From Xaviernesmea oryzae (GTDB taxonomy: Bacteria > Pseudomonadota > Alphaproteobacteria > Rhizobiales > Rhizobiaceae), in the NCBI RefSeq assembly GCF_900177415.1, contig NZ_FXAF01000002.1:124001-188000 (forward strand): DNA of 64,000 bases, written 5' to 3'. Positions 28,193 to 36,855 of this stretch are shown one piece after another. Within the stretch, counting starts at the first letter, position 1. Each line of letters begins with the position of its first letter. Below the pieces are notes generated by a model. The model made no database searches. It worked only from the letters and a program-made list of their open reading frames with translations, and was not told the DNA's origin. The position numbers and the translations under genes were made by a program.

Positions 28193-29515
28193 ATGGCCGG
28201 CGAGACCTTTCCGAACGGGACCGTGAACGAAGCAGGACACTCGCGGGTGGTGATCGTCGGCGCCGGCTTTGCCGGCCTCGCCGCCGCCCGGGAACTCGGC
28301 AACACGGAGATCGACGTCACCGTCATCGACCGGCGCAACCACAATCTCTTCCAGCCGCTGCTCTATCAGGTCGCCACCGCCGCGCTTTCGCCCGCCGATG
28401 TTTCGGAGCCGATCCGCCGCACGCTGGGCCGGTATCGCAACATCAAGGTCATGCTGGCGGAAGTCACCGGCATCGATGCGGCCGCGAAGGAAGTGAAGCT
28501 CGATTACGGCTCCTCGGTGCCTTACGACCGGCTCGTCATCGCGACCGGCTCGGAATACAACTATTTCGGCCATGAAGACTGGCGCGCCTGGGCGCCGGGT
28601 CTCAAGACCATCCATGAGGCGCGGCTCATCCGCCAGCGCCTGCTGCTCGCCTTCGAAAAAGCGGAGCTTTCTCAGGATCCGGAAGAGAAGAAGGCGCTGC
28701 TTACCAGCGTCATCATCGGCGGCGGCCCGACCGGCGTCGAGATGGCGGGCGCCATTTCCGAGCTCGGCCGTTTCATGATCACCCGCGATTTCCGCAAGCT
28801 GGAACCCGACAACATGCGGGTGATCCTCATCGAGGCCGGCCCGAAGATCCTCGCGGCCTTTCCGGACAATCTGGTGCAATACGCCATGAAGGTGCTGGAG
28901 AAGGAAGGCGTCGAGGTGAGGACGAACCTGCCGGTCGCATCCGTGACCAAGGACGAGGTGATCGCCGGCTCCGAGCGCATCCGCACCGGCTGCATCATCT
29001 GGGGCGCGGGCGTGAAAGCGTCTCCGGCCGCCCGGTGGCTCGGCATCGAAGGCAAGGCCGGCGGCCGCATCCCGGTCGAGCCCGATCTTTCCGTCACCGG
29101 CCTCCCCGACATCTTCGCCATCGGCGACACCGCGCTCGGCCTCGAGGACGGCAAGCCGCTGCCGGCGCTCGCCCAGGTCGCCAAACAGCAGGGCGAATAT
29201 GTCGGCAAGGCGCTCAGGCTGCGCCTGCTGGAAGACAAGCCGAGCGGCCCCTTCCGCTTCCACAACCGCGGCAACACGGCCGTGATCGGCCGCAATACGG
29301 CGATCTTCGATTTCGGCCGCTGGACGTTGAAGGGCCGGTTCGCCTGGTTCCTCTGGGCGCTCGTCCACGTCTATCTGCTGGTCAATTTCGAGAAGCGCCT
29401 GCTCGTCAGCATCCAGTGGATCTGGCGTTATCTGACGCGCCAGCGCGGCGCCCGGCTGATCGACGAGAACGCCGCCTCCTTCGTCCCCTCTTCCACGCAA
29501 AGGACAGAGACATGA
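28193..29515 (+). CDS. ndh: Type II NADH dehydrogenase (NDH-2)
   Basis: The 440-residue protein has an FAD-binding motif near the N-terminus, VVIVGAGFAGLAAARELG, the flavin contact QPLLYQVATAALSPADV, an NAD(H) motif SVIIGGGPTGVEMAGAI and the second FAD segment IFAIGDTA. The C-terminal WTLKGRFAWFLWALVHVYLL is a membrane-anchoring amphipathic/hydrophobic region. It transfers electrons from NADH to quinone without pumping protons. ATG 28193 is chosen with GGGGA upstream; a GTG at 28139 is possible. It overlaps the next gene by four bases. Confidence 0.9.
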   Translation: MAGETFPNGTVNEAGHSRVVIVGAGFAGLAAARELGNTEIDVTVIDRRNHNLFQPLLYQVATAALSPADVSEPIRRTLGRYRNIKVMLAEVTGIDAAAKEVKLDYGSSVPYDRLVIATGSEYNYFGHEDWRAWAPGLKTIHEARLIRQRLLLAFEKAELSQDPEEKKALLTSVIIGGGPTGVEMAGAISELGRFMITRDFRKLEPDNMRVILIEAGPKILAAFPDNLVQYAMKVLEKEGVEVRTNLPVASVTKDEVIAGSERIRTGCIIWGAGVKASPAARWLGIEGKAGGRIPVEPDLSVTGLPDIFAIGDTALGLEDGKPLPALAQVAKQQGEYVGKALRLRLLEDKPSGPFRFHNRGNTAVIGRNTAIFDFGRWTLKGRFAWFLWALVHVYLLVNFEKRLLVSIQWIWRYLTRQRGARLIDENAASFVPSSTQRTET

Positions 29516-29796
29516 ACACCGCGAACCCGCAGCTCGAAGGTCTTTATCTCGCCATCGCGGCGATCAACCGGCTCATGGTCGAGAAGGGTCTCCTCTCGCA
29601 TGCGGAGATCCAGGATGTCCTGCAGACCGTGGAACGCGACGTGCTGACCGACGACAAGCAGCTCAACGTTTCCAGCTCCCACCAGAAGGCGGTCGCCTTT
29701 CCGATCCGCCTGCTTCTGCTGGCGAACGAGGCGGACGAACAGGGCACGAAATTCTGTTTCGACGACCTGGCCCGGGAGATCGGCCGCCGGACATAG
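29512..29796 (+). CDS. Small protein of unknown function coupled to ndh
   Basis: The 94-residue protein from MNTANPQLEGLYLAIAAINR is mainly helical: LMVEKGLLSHAEIQDVLQTV looks like a helix-turn-helix packing unit, and KAVAFPIRLLLLANEADEQG is a second helix. No signal peptide or metal site is visible. Translation is coupled to ndh through ATGA at 29512-29515. I do not recognise the family. Confidence 0.7.
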   Translation: MNTANPQLEGLYLAIAAINRLMVEKGLLSHAEIQDVLQTVERDVLTDDKQLNVSSSHQKAVAFPIRLLLLANEADEQGTKFCFDDLAREIGRRT

Positions 29797-29870
29797 GAAC
29801 CCGGAAAGACAGGAAGCCGTCCCGCCGGAAGCGGCTTCGTGATGACGGATATCCGCAAGCCGGAAACATG

Positions 29871-29898
29871 AGCGGCGGCATGAGCGCATGCCGCCGCT
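29871..29898. terminator. Strong hairpin between convergent genes
   Basis: AGCGGCGGCATG and CATGCCGCCGCT form a 12-bp perfect stem with a 4-base loop between the ndh operon and the convergent SDR gene. No T-run follows on either strand, so it is either a factor-assisted bidirectional terminator or an mRNA 3'-end stabiliser. Confidence 0.5.
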
Positions 29899-29922
29899 TG
29901 TGGCTTGGGAGGAGAGTGGCTT

Positions 29923-30780
29923 TCAGAGGATCGGCTTGCCGCCTGTCACCGCGATCGTCGTGCCGGAAACGTAGCTCGACAGCGGATCGGCGAGCATGAC
30001 GTAGGTCGTCGCCAGTTCCGCCGGCTGGCCCGGCCGTTTCATCGGCACCTGCTTGCCGAATTCCTTCACCCGGTCTTCCGGCATGGTGGACGGAATGAGC
30101 GGTGTCCAGATCGGCCCCGGCGCGACGGCATTGGCGCGGATGCCCTTCTCGGCCAGAAGCTGCGCCAGCCCGGCCGTGAAATTCTGGATCGCGCCCTTGG
30201 TGGTCGCATAGGCGAGCAGGGTCGGGCTCGGTGCATCGGCGTTGATCGACGCGGTGTTGATGATGGCGCTGCCCGGTTTCATGTGCGGGACGGCGGCCTT
30301 GGTAAGATAGAACATCGAATGGATGTTGACCCTGAAGGTCAGCTCCCATTCCTCGTCGCTGATATCCTCGATCGAGGCGAAAGTCGCCTGATGCGCCGCG
30401 TTGTTGACGAGGATGTCGATGCCGCCGAGCTCCTTCACCGCCCTGTCGACGATCGACCGGCAATGGGCCGCCGTCTGGATGTCGCCGGGCACGAGCACCG
30501 CCTTGCGGCCCGCCTCTTCCACCAGCCGCCTGGTGTCCTCGGCATCCTCGTCCTCGTCGAGATAGGAGATCAGAAGATCGGCGCCCTCGCGGGCATAGGC
30601 GATCGCTACCGCCCGGCCGATGCCGCTGTCGCCGCCGGTGATCACCGCTCTCTTGCCGGTGAGCCGGCCCGAACCGCGATAGGATTGCTCGCCGTGATCC
30701 GGCACGGGTTTCATCTGTCCCGTAAAACCCGGCATCGGCTGCTGCTGTTCGGGAAAGGGCGGGGTCGGATACTGGGCCAT
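29923..30780 (-). CDS. Short-chain dehydrogenase/reductase, YghA/YhdF-like
   Basis: The 285-residue protein has a Pro/Gln-rich N-terminal extension of about 40 residues (MAQYPTPPFPEQQQPMPGF), characteristic of the YghA/YhdF stress-type SDRs. The NAD(P) motif is TGGDSGIG (48-55), then ILVNNAA, and the catalytic Ser and Tyr-x-x-x-Lys appear in INTASINAD and LLAYATTKGA. AGGAGG lies seven bases before the ATG. It should reduce aldehydes or oxidise alcohols with NADP(H); the natural substrate is unknown. It lies among small stress-like genes. Confidence 0.88.
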   Translation of the reverse strand: MAQYPTPPFPEQQQPMPGFTGQMKPVPDHGEQSYRGSGRLTGKRAVITGGDSGIGRAVAIAYAREGADLLISYLDEDEDAEDTRRLVEEAGRKAVLVPGDIQTAAHCRSIVDRAVKELGGIDILVNNAAHQATFASIEDISDEEWELTFRVNIHSMFYLTKAAVPHMKPGSAIINTASINADAPSPTLLAYATTKGAIQNFTAGLAQLLAEKGIRANAVAPGPIWTPLIPSTMPEDRVKEFGKQVPMKRPGQPAELATTYVMLADPLSSYVSGTTIAVTGGKPIL

Positions 30781-30941
30781 GGGCGCCTCCTTGCTTTCGG
30801 GTGGACTTGCTCTCGGGTGGAAAATCGCCTTCTCCAACTGTCCGCAACCGCGGATGTTCCCGGCCGAAATCGAGGGTGCGGCCGAAAAACGAAAGGCGCC
30901 GGGAAAGCGCCTTCGGGACCCCGCATCCTCCAATCCGCCGA

Positions 30942-31190
30942 TCAGGCTCCGGGGGTCATCGCCCCGTCGCCCTGCCGCAGCCGCTTCAACTGGTTGACGA
31001 TCCTCAGCGAGCCGGCGGCCCGCGCGGCGGAGAAATCCGAGCTCTTCGACAATATCCGCAGCATATCCTCCGCTTCGTCGGCGGAGATGGTGCCGCGGGC
31101 GGCGAGCCCGTCGATCAGCAGAAGCATGGCTCCTTCGACGGCCAGCGACCGCCGGCGCACTTCCATTTCGATTTCATCCGAGTCGGGCAT
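30942..31190 (-). CDS. Small protein of unknown function
   Basis: The 82-residue product from MPDSDEIEMEVRRRSLAVEG is largely helical, with LLLIDGLAARGTISADEAED and MLRILSKSSDF. AAGGAG six bases before the ATG at 31190 supports this start over a TTG five codons earlier. No signal peptide is seen. It is in the same direction as the SDR gene but 161 bases upstream of it, so co-transcription is possible. The family is not recognised. Confidence 0.65.
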   Translation of the reverse strand: MPDSDEIEMEVRRRSLAVEGAMLLLIDGLAARGTISADEAEDMLRILSKSSDFSAARAAGSLRIVNQLKRLRQGDGAMTPGA

Positions 31191-31289
31191 CTGAAGCTCC
31201 TTCAACCGTCCCTTGTCGAATGGTTTGGGAAAGAAATTGTTCCTGACCTTTCGATGCGGCTTATCGGAAGCTTCAGCGCCTTCGCAGGC

Positions 31290-31709
31290 TCAGCCGCCGC
31301 TCTGGCGATCGCCGGCCGGCGGGTTTGAGGGCCCCTTGTCGAGCCTACCCTGCTCGGCCTTGTAGAAATACTGGCTGTTGACCAGCCAGCCTTTCAGCGG
31401 CCGGAGCGGCAGCACGCAGGTGACGATCAGCACCGGCAGCGAGATCAGCAAATGCACCCAGAACGGCGGCTGGAACATCACCTCGATCCAGACCGCGAGC
31501 GCCACGCTCGGCACGCAGGCGAAGCAGATGACGAAGAAGGCCGGACCGTCCGCCGGATCGGCGAAGGAATAGTCGAGGCCGCAGACTTCGCAATCGGGCC
31601 TGAGCGTCAGGAAACCCTTGAAGAGATGCCCCTGGCCGCAGCGCGGGCAGCGCCCGCGGATACCCGTGCTGTAGGGAGAGAGTGGCGCCCAGTCCGCTTC
31701 ATATGCCAT
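31290..31709 (-). CDS. DUF983 family membrane protein
   Basis: The 139-residue protein has two Cys pairs in an N-terminal zinc-ribbon-like segment (RGRCPRCGQGHLFKGFLTLR, then CEVCGLDYSFADPADGPAFF), the defining feature of DUF983. Two hydrophobic helices follow (about 57-75 and 84-101). The tail PLKGWLVNSQYFYKAEQGRL is cytoplasmic. DUF983 genes are often found near cytochrome oxidase genes; no such neighbour is present here. Function is unknown. Confidence 0.85.
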   Translation of the reverse strand: MAYEADWAPLSPYSTGIRGRCPRCGQGHLFKGFLTLRPDCEVCGLDYSFADPADGPAFFVICFACVPSVALAVWIEVMFQPPFWVHLLISLPVLIVTCVLPLRPLKGWLVNSQYFYKAEQGRLDKGPSNPPAGDRQSGG

Positions 31710-31822
31710 GACGTCTGCCTTTCGTGACAGGATACGATTGATGGGTCGGCGATACCGCCCAACAGGTGCATGCGGCAAGGGGTTCCCTTGACGCGCGTCA
31801 AACTGCCTCGCCTGCAACCGCT

Positions 31823-31926
31823 ACAGCATCGGCCCGAAAATCGGAATCGATTTTCGGTAAGCACGATGCGTAGATTCAATAAGTTAGAGCGTCCTTTGTG
31901 CGTCCGTTCGGACGCACGGCGCTCTA
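31823..31926. repeat. Family D repeat, long copy
   Basis: It begins ACAGCATCGGCCCGAAAATC and contains a hairpin CGAAAATCGGAATCGATTTT. It then runs into the 69-bp block identical to 13652-13720. The architecture (two palindromes within about 105 bp) matches the description of rhizobial RIME elements; the name is given from memory and not checked. Confidence 0.8.
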
Positions 31927-31966
31927 TAGTGTACAATCGCGAATCCTTCCGCGGAACTGACGCCGG

Positions 31967-32254
31967 TCACTCGTCGCAGAACGGCGAACGGCAGACCCGC
32001 CGGTCGACCAGCTTCAGGCTGCGGTCGGGCTGGATGATGTAGGTCTCATCGACACGCTGGCCCAGCTGATTGCGGAACTGGTGCGGCACGACGCTGCCGA
32101 CCGGAGCCCGGGTGAGCCGGGTGCGCGGCTGACCGCCATAGGTGATGCTGCCCGGAATGGGTTCAAGCCCCGGCCCGGTGTTGAAACTGCCCGTGTAGAC
32201 GTTGCAGCCCGCGAGCATGATGGCGAGCCCGGTCATGGCGATGATGGTTTTCAT
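31967..32254 (-). CDS. Small lipoprotein of unknown function
   Basis: The 95-residue product starts MKTIIAMTGLAIMLAGCNVY, a lipoprotein signal peptide with lipobox LAGC and Cys17. The mature part is Gly/Pro/Arg-rich (GLEPIPGSITYGGQPRTRL) and ends with DRRVCRSPFCDE, whose two Cys residues could form a disulfide. GGGAGGG stands before the ATG. It is likely periplasmic and membrane-anchored. No family is recognised. Confidence 0.75.
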   Translation of the reverse strand: MKTIIAMTGLAIMLAGCNVYTGSFNTGPGLEPIPGSITYGGQPRTRLTRAPVGSVVPHQFRNQLGQRVDETYIIQPDRSLKLVDRRVCRSPFCDE

Positions 32255-32410
32255 GGAAATGATCCCTCCCATTGTCCGCAAGGCGGTCAGGTCGCTCAAC
32301 TCGGCTTGCCGCCCAGAGGTTCCGCAGACCTGCGTCGCGCCGATAAATCTTCTATCCATCGCCAAAATATCCGTTACACCTGTAGGCCGCCAGTAGAGGA
32401 AATGAGGAGA

Positions 32411-33781
32411 ATGCCTGCCGTGACGAAACCCTTTGGAGCGATGTCGATTGCCGAACTTTCCGCGCTGATCCAGACGGGGTCGGTCGATCCGGTGGACGTG
32501 ACCGAAGCGGTGCTTGCGGGCATCAAGGCTTCTCCGGACAAGGCAATCTTCGTCACCCTCCTCGATGATCGTGCGCTCACAGAAGCGAAAGCCTCGTCGA
32601 AACGCCTGAAGGAAGGGCGCTCGCTCGGGGCTCTCGACGGCATTCCGATCGCCTGGAAGGACCTCTTCGATATCGAGGGCTTGCCAACCACGGCCGGCTC
32701 GAAGGTGCTGAAGACGGCCCCGCCGGCCACGAAGGATGCTGCCGTGGTCGACCTCCTCAAGCAGGCGGGCATGATCGCCGTCGGCCGCACCAATATGAGC
32801 GAATTCGCCTTTTCCGGCATCGGCATCAATCCGCATTACGGCACGCCTCACAATCCGAGGGCCAAGGATGCGCCGCGCATTCCGGGCGGCTCCTCCTCCG
32901 GCTCGGGCGTCGCGGTGGCCGCGGGCCTCGTCCCCGTCGCCATGGGCACCGACACCGGCGGCTCGATCCGCATCCCGTCCGCGCTGAACGGTATCATTGG
33001 CTACAAGGCGACCCGCGGCCGCTATGCGATGGGCGGCGTCTATCCGCTGGCGACCAGCCTCGATTCGCTGGGCCCCCTCTGCCGCAGCGTTCAGGACGCC
33101 GTCTGGATCGATGCCGCGATGCGTGGTCTTGCCGTGCCGCAGACCGCCCGCAAGCAGGTTCAGCCGCTCGACGTCGTGATCCCGACCAACATCGTCTTCG
33201 ACGGCGCCGAACCCGGCGTCGTTGCCGCCTTCGAAGCGGCGGTCGGACGCCTCGAAAAGGCGGGCTGCAGGGTAAGCCGCATCGCTTTCCCCTCCTTCGA
33301 CGAACTGCCGCAGCTGATGGCGAAATACGGACCGCTGGTGACGGCGGAAGCCTTCGCGCTGCATCGCGAGCGTCTGGCGGGGCCGGCGGCGGCCGATATC
33401 GATCACCGCGTGGTCGCCCGCACAAGGCTCGGCGAAAGGACCGGCATGGCGGACTACATCGCCATCCTGGAAGCCCGTTCGCGGATGATCGCCGAGACGG
33501 AAGCGCTGATCGGCGACCGCTTCGTCGCCATGCCCTCGGTCGCGCATGTCGCCCCGAAGATCGAGCCGCTTCTTGCCGACGACGACGCCTTCTTCGCCAT
33601 GAACGGCAAGACGCTGCGCAATACCGGCTTCGGCAATTTCCTCGACTGGTGCGGCGTGTCGATCCCCTGCGGCACCGGCGACGCGGACATGCCGGCCGGC
33701 TTCCTGCTCTCGGCCAACGCCGGTCGCGACGAGCCGCTGCTGCAGGCGGCGATGGCCTATGAGGAAACTATAAGGGGATGA
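32411..33781 (+). CDS. Amidase-signature family hydrolase
   Basis: The 456-residue enzyme has the Ser-cisSer-Lys apparatus of the amidase signature family: Lys83 in AWKDLFD, the GGSSSGSG loop (159-166) and the nucleophile Ser185 in TDTGGSIRIPS. It should hydrolyse amide bonds; GatA is excluded by the absence of gatB/gatC neighbours and by sequence type. The start is uncertain: ATG at 32402, 32411 or GTG at 32420 are all near GAGGAG. Its 3' end lies three bases before the left copy of the tRNA-Met repeat. Confidence 0.85.
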   Translation: MPAVTKPFGAMSIAELSALIQTGSVDPVDVTEAVLAGIKASPDKAIFVTLLDDRALTEAKASSKRLKEGRSLGALDGIPIAWKDLFDIEGLPTTAGSKVLKTAPPATKDAAVVDLLKQAGMIAVGRTNMSEFAFSGIGINPHYGTPHNPRAKDAPRIPGGSSSGSGVAVAAGLVPVAMGTDTGGSIRIPSALNGIIGYKATRGRYAMGGVYPLATSLDSLGPLCRSVQDAVWIDAAMRGLAVPQTARKQVQPLDVVIPTNIVFDGAEPGVVAAFEAAVGRLEKAGCRVSRIAFPSFDELPQLMAKYGPLVTAEAFALHRERLAGPAAADIDHRVVARTRLGERTGMADYIAILEARSRMIAETEALIGDRFVAMPSVAHVAPKIEPLLADDDAFFAMNGKTLRNTGFGNFLDWCGVSIPCGTGDADMPAGFLLSANAGRDEPLLQAAMAYEETIRG

Positions 33782-33783
33782 AG

Positions 33784-33797
33784 AATGGTAGCGGGAG
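33784..33797. repeat. Left attachment-site-like direct repeat
   Basis: AATGGTAGCGGGAG, three bases after the amidase stop, is identical to the tRNA-Met 3' end at 36643-36656. Identity stops immediately on both sides. Confidence 0.65.
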
Positions 33798-33999
33798 AAT
33801 GCACTGGTCACGACAGCCAACAGGACGAGCAAGACGAGATCATTCGATCGTCCTAGGTAAGGCGATGCGCCCTGCCTGCGGAGATCGGCTCCATGTTGCG
33901 CGGCCTTGCGGTTAATTGCCGGCATCGTAAGAAAGCGAATTTCGCCGTTCCCCGGCTAGTGCTGATTCTCTTAATTCTTGAATTCCACAAGGCGCAGAT

Positions 34000-36486
34000 A
34001 TGAAGTTCGACGCTTACAAGCTTCCCTCCGTCGTCAATGACTACGATGTTTGTATCATTGGAAGCGGCCCCGCTGGTCTTACTGTTGCGCTCGAGCTGAT
34101 GCATTCCGGCCGGCGAATTTGCGTACTGGAGTCAGGTGGACTGAATCCAGGCGAGCGAGAGAACGCCGACCTAAAGGATGTTGAAAGCCGAGGCATTGTC
34201 ATTCGCGCTGATTCCCGAGAGCGAGGTCTGGGAGGAACATCGGAGACATGGTCCGGTTTCATGGCTCCACTGGATCTCGTGGACTTCGAGGCCCGCCCTG
34301 GCCTACACGAGGGCTGGCCGATCTCACCGCCTGAAATTGCATCCCACATAGATCGAAAGGGGCATCGGTTTAGCATTCCGCCCTCTGACCAGTTCGAGTT
34401 TGGGGACGAGAGCCTCCCTCTCGCGAGCCTCCAAGGGCTGCACAGCAAGACGTTCCAGGTCCAGTTAAAGCCCCTACGATTCCGCAAAGCGTATGAGCAC
34501 GCTTTCCTGTCTCCTCACCTGGACCTCATTTACGGAGCAACCGCTACCAAGTTGCTCAAGACCGAGTCCGACGGAGCCGTGACAGTTGAAGGCGTCGAAG
34601 TTCTCGATCGCGCTGGGAACAAGCACACGGTAGGTGCCAAGATATTCGTGCTTGCCGCGTCTGCCATAGAGTCGGTGCGCATTGCTTTGCATTCGGAGAT
34701 TAAAGATCCCCACGACCAGATTGGTCGAAACTTTATGAATCATCCGAAGGGCAACGTAGCAAAGATTTTCTTTTCTGCCCCCATTAGCCGGGATCACCCT
34801 CTGTTCCTGACGAGGGGCAAGAAATTCGGCCGATACATCGGTCTACGTCTGCCCGATGAGCATCAAAGGAAGCAAGGACATCTCAACGCCTACCTTCGTT
34901 TGGAGCCTGCCTACGACTTTCCCGATCGGCCGCATGCGGACAGACTTTCATCGGCGTTCAGACGCCTAAAGCGAGAGAGGGGTGAAGCGGGTACCGGCAA
35001 GCGCATCCAACTCGCATGGAACGTCGTCGTGGAATTGCGGGGACTACCGGGCGTAATCTCCAAAGCCGTGCACCGAGCCAAGGCGAAGAAACAGAAATTC
35101 GTTACCAGCGCAGTTGTGCGATGCTTCACTGAAATGGAGCCTCTTCCGGAGAACCGGATCACACTTTCGGAAAAGAAAGATCGATTTGGCATTCGACTTC
35201 CCGTAGTCGCGCACGCAAATTCGGTGCTATCGGTAGCGACCGTTGAAGCCCTGTTGTCCACACTGAAGGAGAGCCTCGCGACCACTGGCTTGGGGCGAGT
35301 GGAGAAGCTCCCCGGAGAGTTGGGGACGCTGCTGGCAAACGACGCAAGCCATCACCTCGGCGGCTTGAGAATGGGTTCTGATGCCAGAACCTCTGTGGTC
35401 GATCAGAACCTCAAGTTTCACAACGTAGAAAACTTGTACGCTGCGGGCGGCGCCGTTTTCCCCACCGGCGGCAGTGCAAATCCCACGATGACGGTGATTG
35501 CGCTTTCGATCAGGCTTGCCGAGAAACTCCGGCAGCTTTCCCCGTCCAAGCGCCCCGCCGTCCAAGCTCCCCGAGAGGAAAGTGCGGGATTTTTGATCGT
35601 TGGGGCCGGGAGGCGGGTCCGCGAAGACGTCGTTCCCACCATCGAAAACCTGCCGGGTTCACACGTCGCCGGGATCTACTCGACGTCGAAGCACGCACTT
35701 TACGGGCTGAACGACGTTTACGAGGTAGCCCCCCTCTCAGAGCTGAACGAGGACGCCATCTCGGGGCAGAAATACCTCTACGTGGCGGTTCCACCAAGCC
35801 AGCTCAAGCAGGTTCTTGAACTCCTGACGCGTTTCGATTGCGCGGATAAGGTCCTGATCGTCGATACGCCGGCTATCCTTGAAACCGATCTTAAGGCTTT
35901 GTACAGCAAGTTCGCAAAGGTCGTCGTGGCGGAAGATTGTGCCTATCTGCCGTGGATCCCCTTGTTGAAAAACAGCTATGCGCCGGTCGAGCGTATTGAA
36001 TTCAATCGGTCCGGTTTCGCCTACCACGCCGTTGCGCTTGGCAGAGCTATTGCTGCCAATGGCGGAGCAAGGCCGCTCATAAAAAGCTCCAGGACACGCA
36101 GAGACCGCACTACGGTGGACTTCTCCAACGGAACCTCTATGGCCATCGTCGGCCCGCGCGACTATCGGAAAGGGACTATGCGCTTCGTCGCAGCAGACGA
36201 CACGGTCGTAGCCTCTCATCCCTTCCCCGACACTGAGGTCGTTATCCAGCCGGTTGTCGAGAACGGCAGATGTATTGCTTTCCGACAAGGTCCGAACAGC
36301 GTCTCACTGAGCGACGAGGAAGTTATTCTCGCAGGTTCATTTTCTTCCGAAGACTCGATCGTCTCCCGCATGCTCGACATCAAACGTGTAGGTCTGCACC
36401 GCCTCCTCTCGGAACTGCTTGATGGTGGCGATGCCTACACCCTCTCCGAAGGGGTGAGTGATGCGAAAGCGGCTAAGATACATTGA
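34000..36486 (+). CDS. GMC-type FAD oxidoreductase fused to a Gfo/Idh/MocA-like domain
   Basis: The 828-residue protein has two parts. Residues ~14-520 form a GMC-like flavoenzyme: dinucleotide motif IIGSGPAGLTVALEL (19-33), LGGTSETWSGF, IGRNFMNHPKGN, and the C-terminal HHLGGLRMG and GGSANPTMTVIALSIRLAEK with the usual His and Asn. From residue 528 a second Rossmann domain starts (FLIVGAGRRVREDVVPTIEN) with VAVPPSQLKQVLELL, as in Gfo/Idh/MocA oxidoreductases; the normal EKP motif is replaced by DTPAI. Both families act on sugars or polyols elsewhere, so a sugar-oxidising role is inferred. Codon use is A/T-richer than neighbours. Confidence 0.75.
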   Translation: MKFDAYKLPSVVNDYDVCIIGSGPAGLTVALELMHSGRRICVLESGGLNPGERENADLKDVESRGIVIRADSRERGLGGTSETWSGFMAPLDLVDFEARPGLHEGWPISPPEIASHIDRKGHRFSIPPSDQFEFGDESLPLASLQGLHSKTFQVQLKPLRFRKAYEHAFLSPHLDLIYGATATKLLKTESDGAVTVEGVEVLDRAGNKHTVGAKIFVLAASAIESVRIALHSEIKDPHDQIGRNFMNHPKGNVAKIFFSAPISRDHPLFLTRGKKFGRYIGLRLPDEHQRKQGHLNAYLRLEPAYDFPDRPHADRLSSAFRRLKRERGEAGTGKRIQLAWNVVVELRGLPGVISKAVHRAKAKKQKFVTSAVVRCFTEMEPLPENRITLSEKKDRFGIRLPVVAHANSVLSVATVEALLSTLKESLATTGLGRVEKLPGELGTLLANDASHHLGGLRMGSDARTSVVDQNLKFHNVENLYAAGGAVFPTGGSANPTMTVIALSIRLAEKLRQLSPSKRPAVQAPREESAGFLIVGAGRRVREDVVPTIENLPGSHVAGIYSTSKHALYGLNDVYEVAPLSELNEDAISGQKYLYVAVPPSQLKQVLELLTRFDCADKVLIVDTPAILETDLKALYSKFAKVVVAEDCAYLPWIPLLKNSYAPVERIEFNRSGFAYHAVALGRAIAANGGARPLIKSSRTRRDRTTVDFSNGTSMAIVGPRDYRKGTMRFVAADDTVVASHPFPDTEVVIQPVVENGRCIAFRQGPNSVSLSDEEVILAGSFSSEDSIVSRMLDIKRVGLHRLLSELLDGGDAYTLSEGVSDAKAAKIH

Positions 36487-36642
36487 GATCCGAAGCCGCA
36501 TGCCCATCATATCCATTGAAAGCCAAGCTGTAGGGCGCAGCCGCCAAGGCGTAGCACTCATCCGAGGAACCCGGTGCCGATTACCGCTTGAGATCGGGGA
36601 AAGGTCATCGTCTATAGCCGGACCAGAGTTGCCGGCTGTAGA

Positions 36643-36656
36643 AATGGTAGCGGGAG
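36643..36656. repeat. Right attachment-site-like direct repeat (within tRNA-Met)
   Basis: AATGGTAGCGGGAG is the reverse complement of the tRNA-Met 3' end plus two flanking bases, and matches 33784-33797 exactly. Confidence 0.65.
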
Positions 36657-36721
36657 GCAGAATTGAACTGCCGACCTTGGGGTTATGAATCCCACGCTCT
36701 CACCAACTGAGCTATCCCGCC
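36645..36721 (-). tRNA. tRNA-Met (CAT anticodon, elongator type)
   Basis: On the minus strand the 77-base gene begins GGCGGGATAGCTCAG and ends TCCCGCTACCA with an encoded CCA. The acceptor stem pairs GGCGGGA with TCCCGCT, with G-U at position 1-72. The anticodon loop is ATTCATAAC within stem GTGGG/CCCCA-like bases. The T-arm is GGCAG-TTCAATT-CTGCC. The first pair is not the C-A mismatch of initiator tRNA, so it is elongator tRNA-Met. Its 3' end is the likely integration target for the segment at 33784. Confidence 0.93.
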
Positions 36722-36855
36722 ACAAGGATGCGAAACTGTCCGGAAGAGCCCGGTCCGCTTCGGTCGTGCGGCTTATAAGACCCGCGTCACCAAAGTGTCA
36801 AGCTCGCTTTTGGCAAATCCGGCGGCAATTTTCGCGGCTGCCGGACGTGTCCGGT

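Larger units (their letters stand above)
33784..36656. mobile_element. Putative small integrated element at tRNA-Met (no integrase)
   Basis: The 14-bp sequence AATGGTAGCGGGAG occurs at 33784-33797 and at 36643-36656. The right copy is the 3' end of the tRNA-Met gene (TCCCGCTACCA plus TT on the other strand). Site-specific integration at a tRNA 3' end leaves exactly this duplication. The interval carries one gene with codon use unlike its neighbours (many A/T-ending codons) and no recombinase, so it is either a decayed island or moved by an enzyme encoded elsewhere. Bases 33798-33999 and 36487-36642 hold no recognisable gene. Confidence 0.6.

Noticed and set aside
27977..29500. A 507-codon minus-strand frame opposite ndh
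   Set aside because: It is antisense to a conserved NADH dehydrogenase; only the final 24 codons have their own start signal and are kept as a small peptide gene.
31967..33925. A 652-codon minus-strand frame opposite the amidase
   Set aside because: Only its last 95 codons, starting at the ATG with GGGAGGG upstream (32254), look like a protein; the rest is a shadow of the amidase gene.
33784..36656. The tRNA-Met-flanked segment as a complete genomic island
   Set aside because: It has no integrase, relaxase or phage gene. It is reported as a putative element only, because the 14-bp repeat and codon use are the sole evidence.
36458..36688. Open frame running into the tRNA-Met gene
   Set aside because: It overlaps the end of the fusion oxidoreductase and the tRNA on the other strand, lacks a ribosome-binding site and has no recognisable motif.
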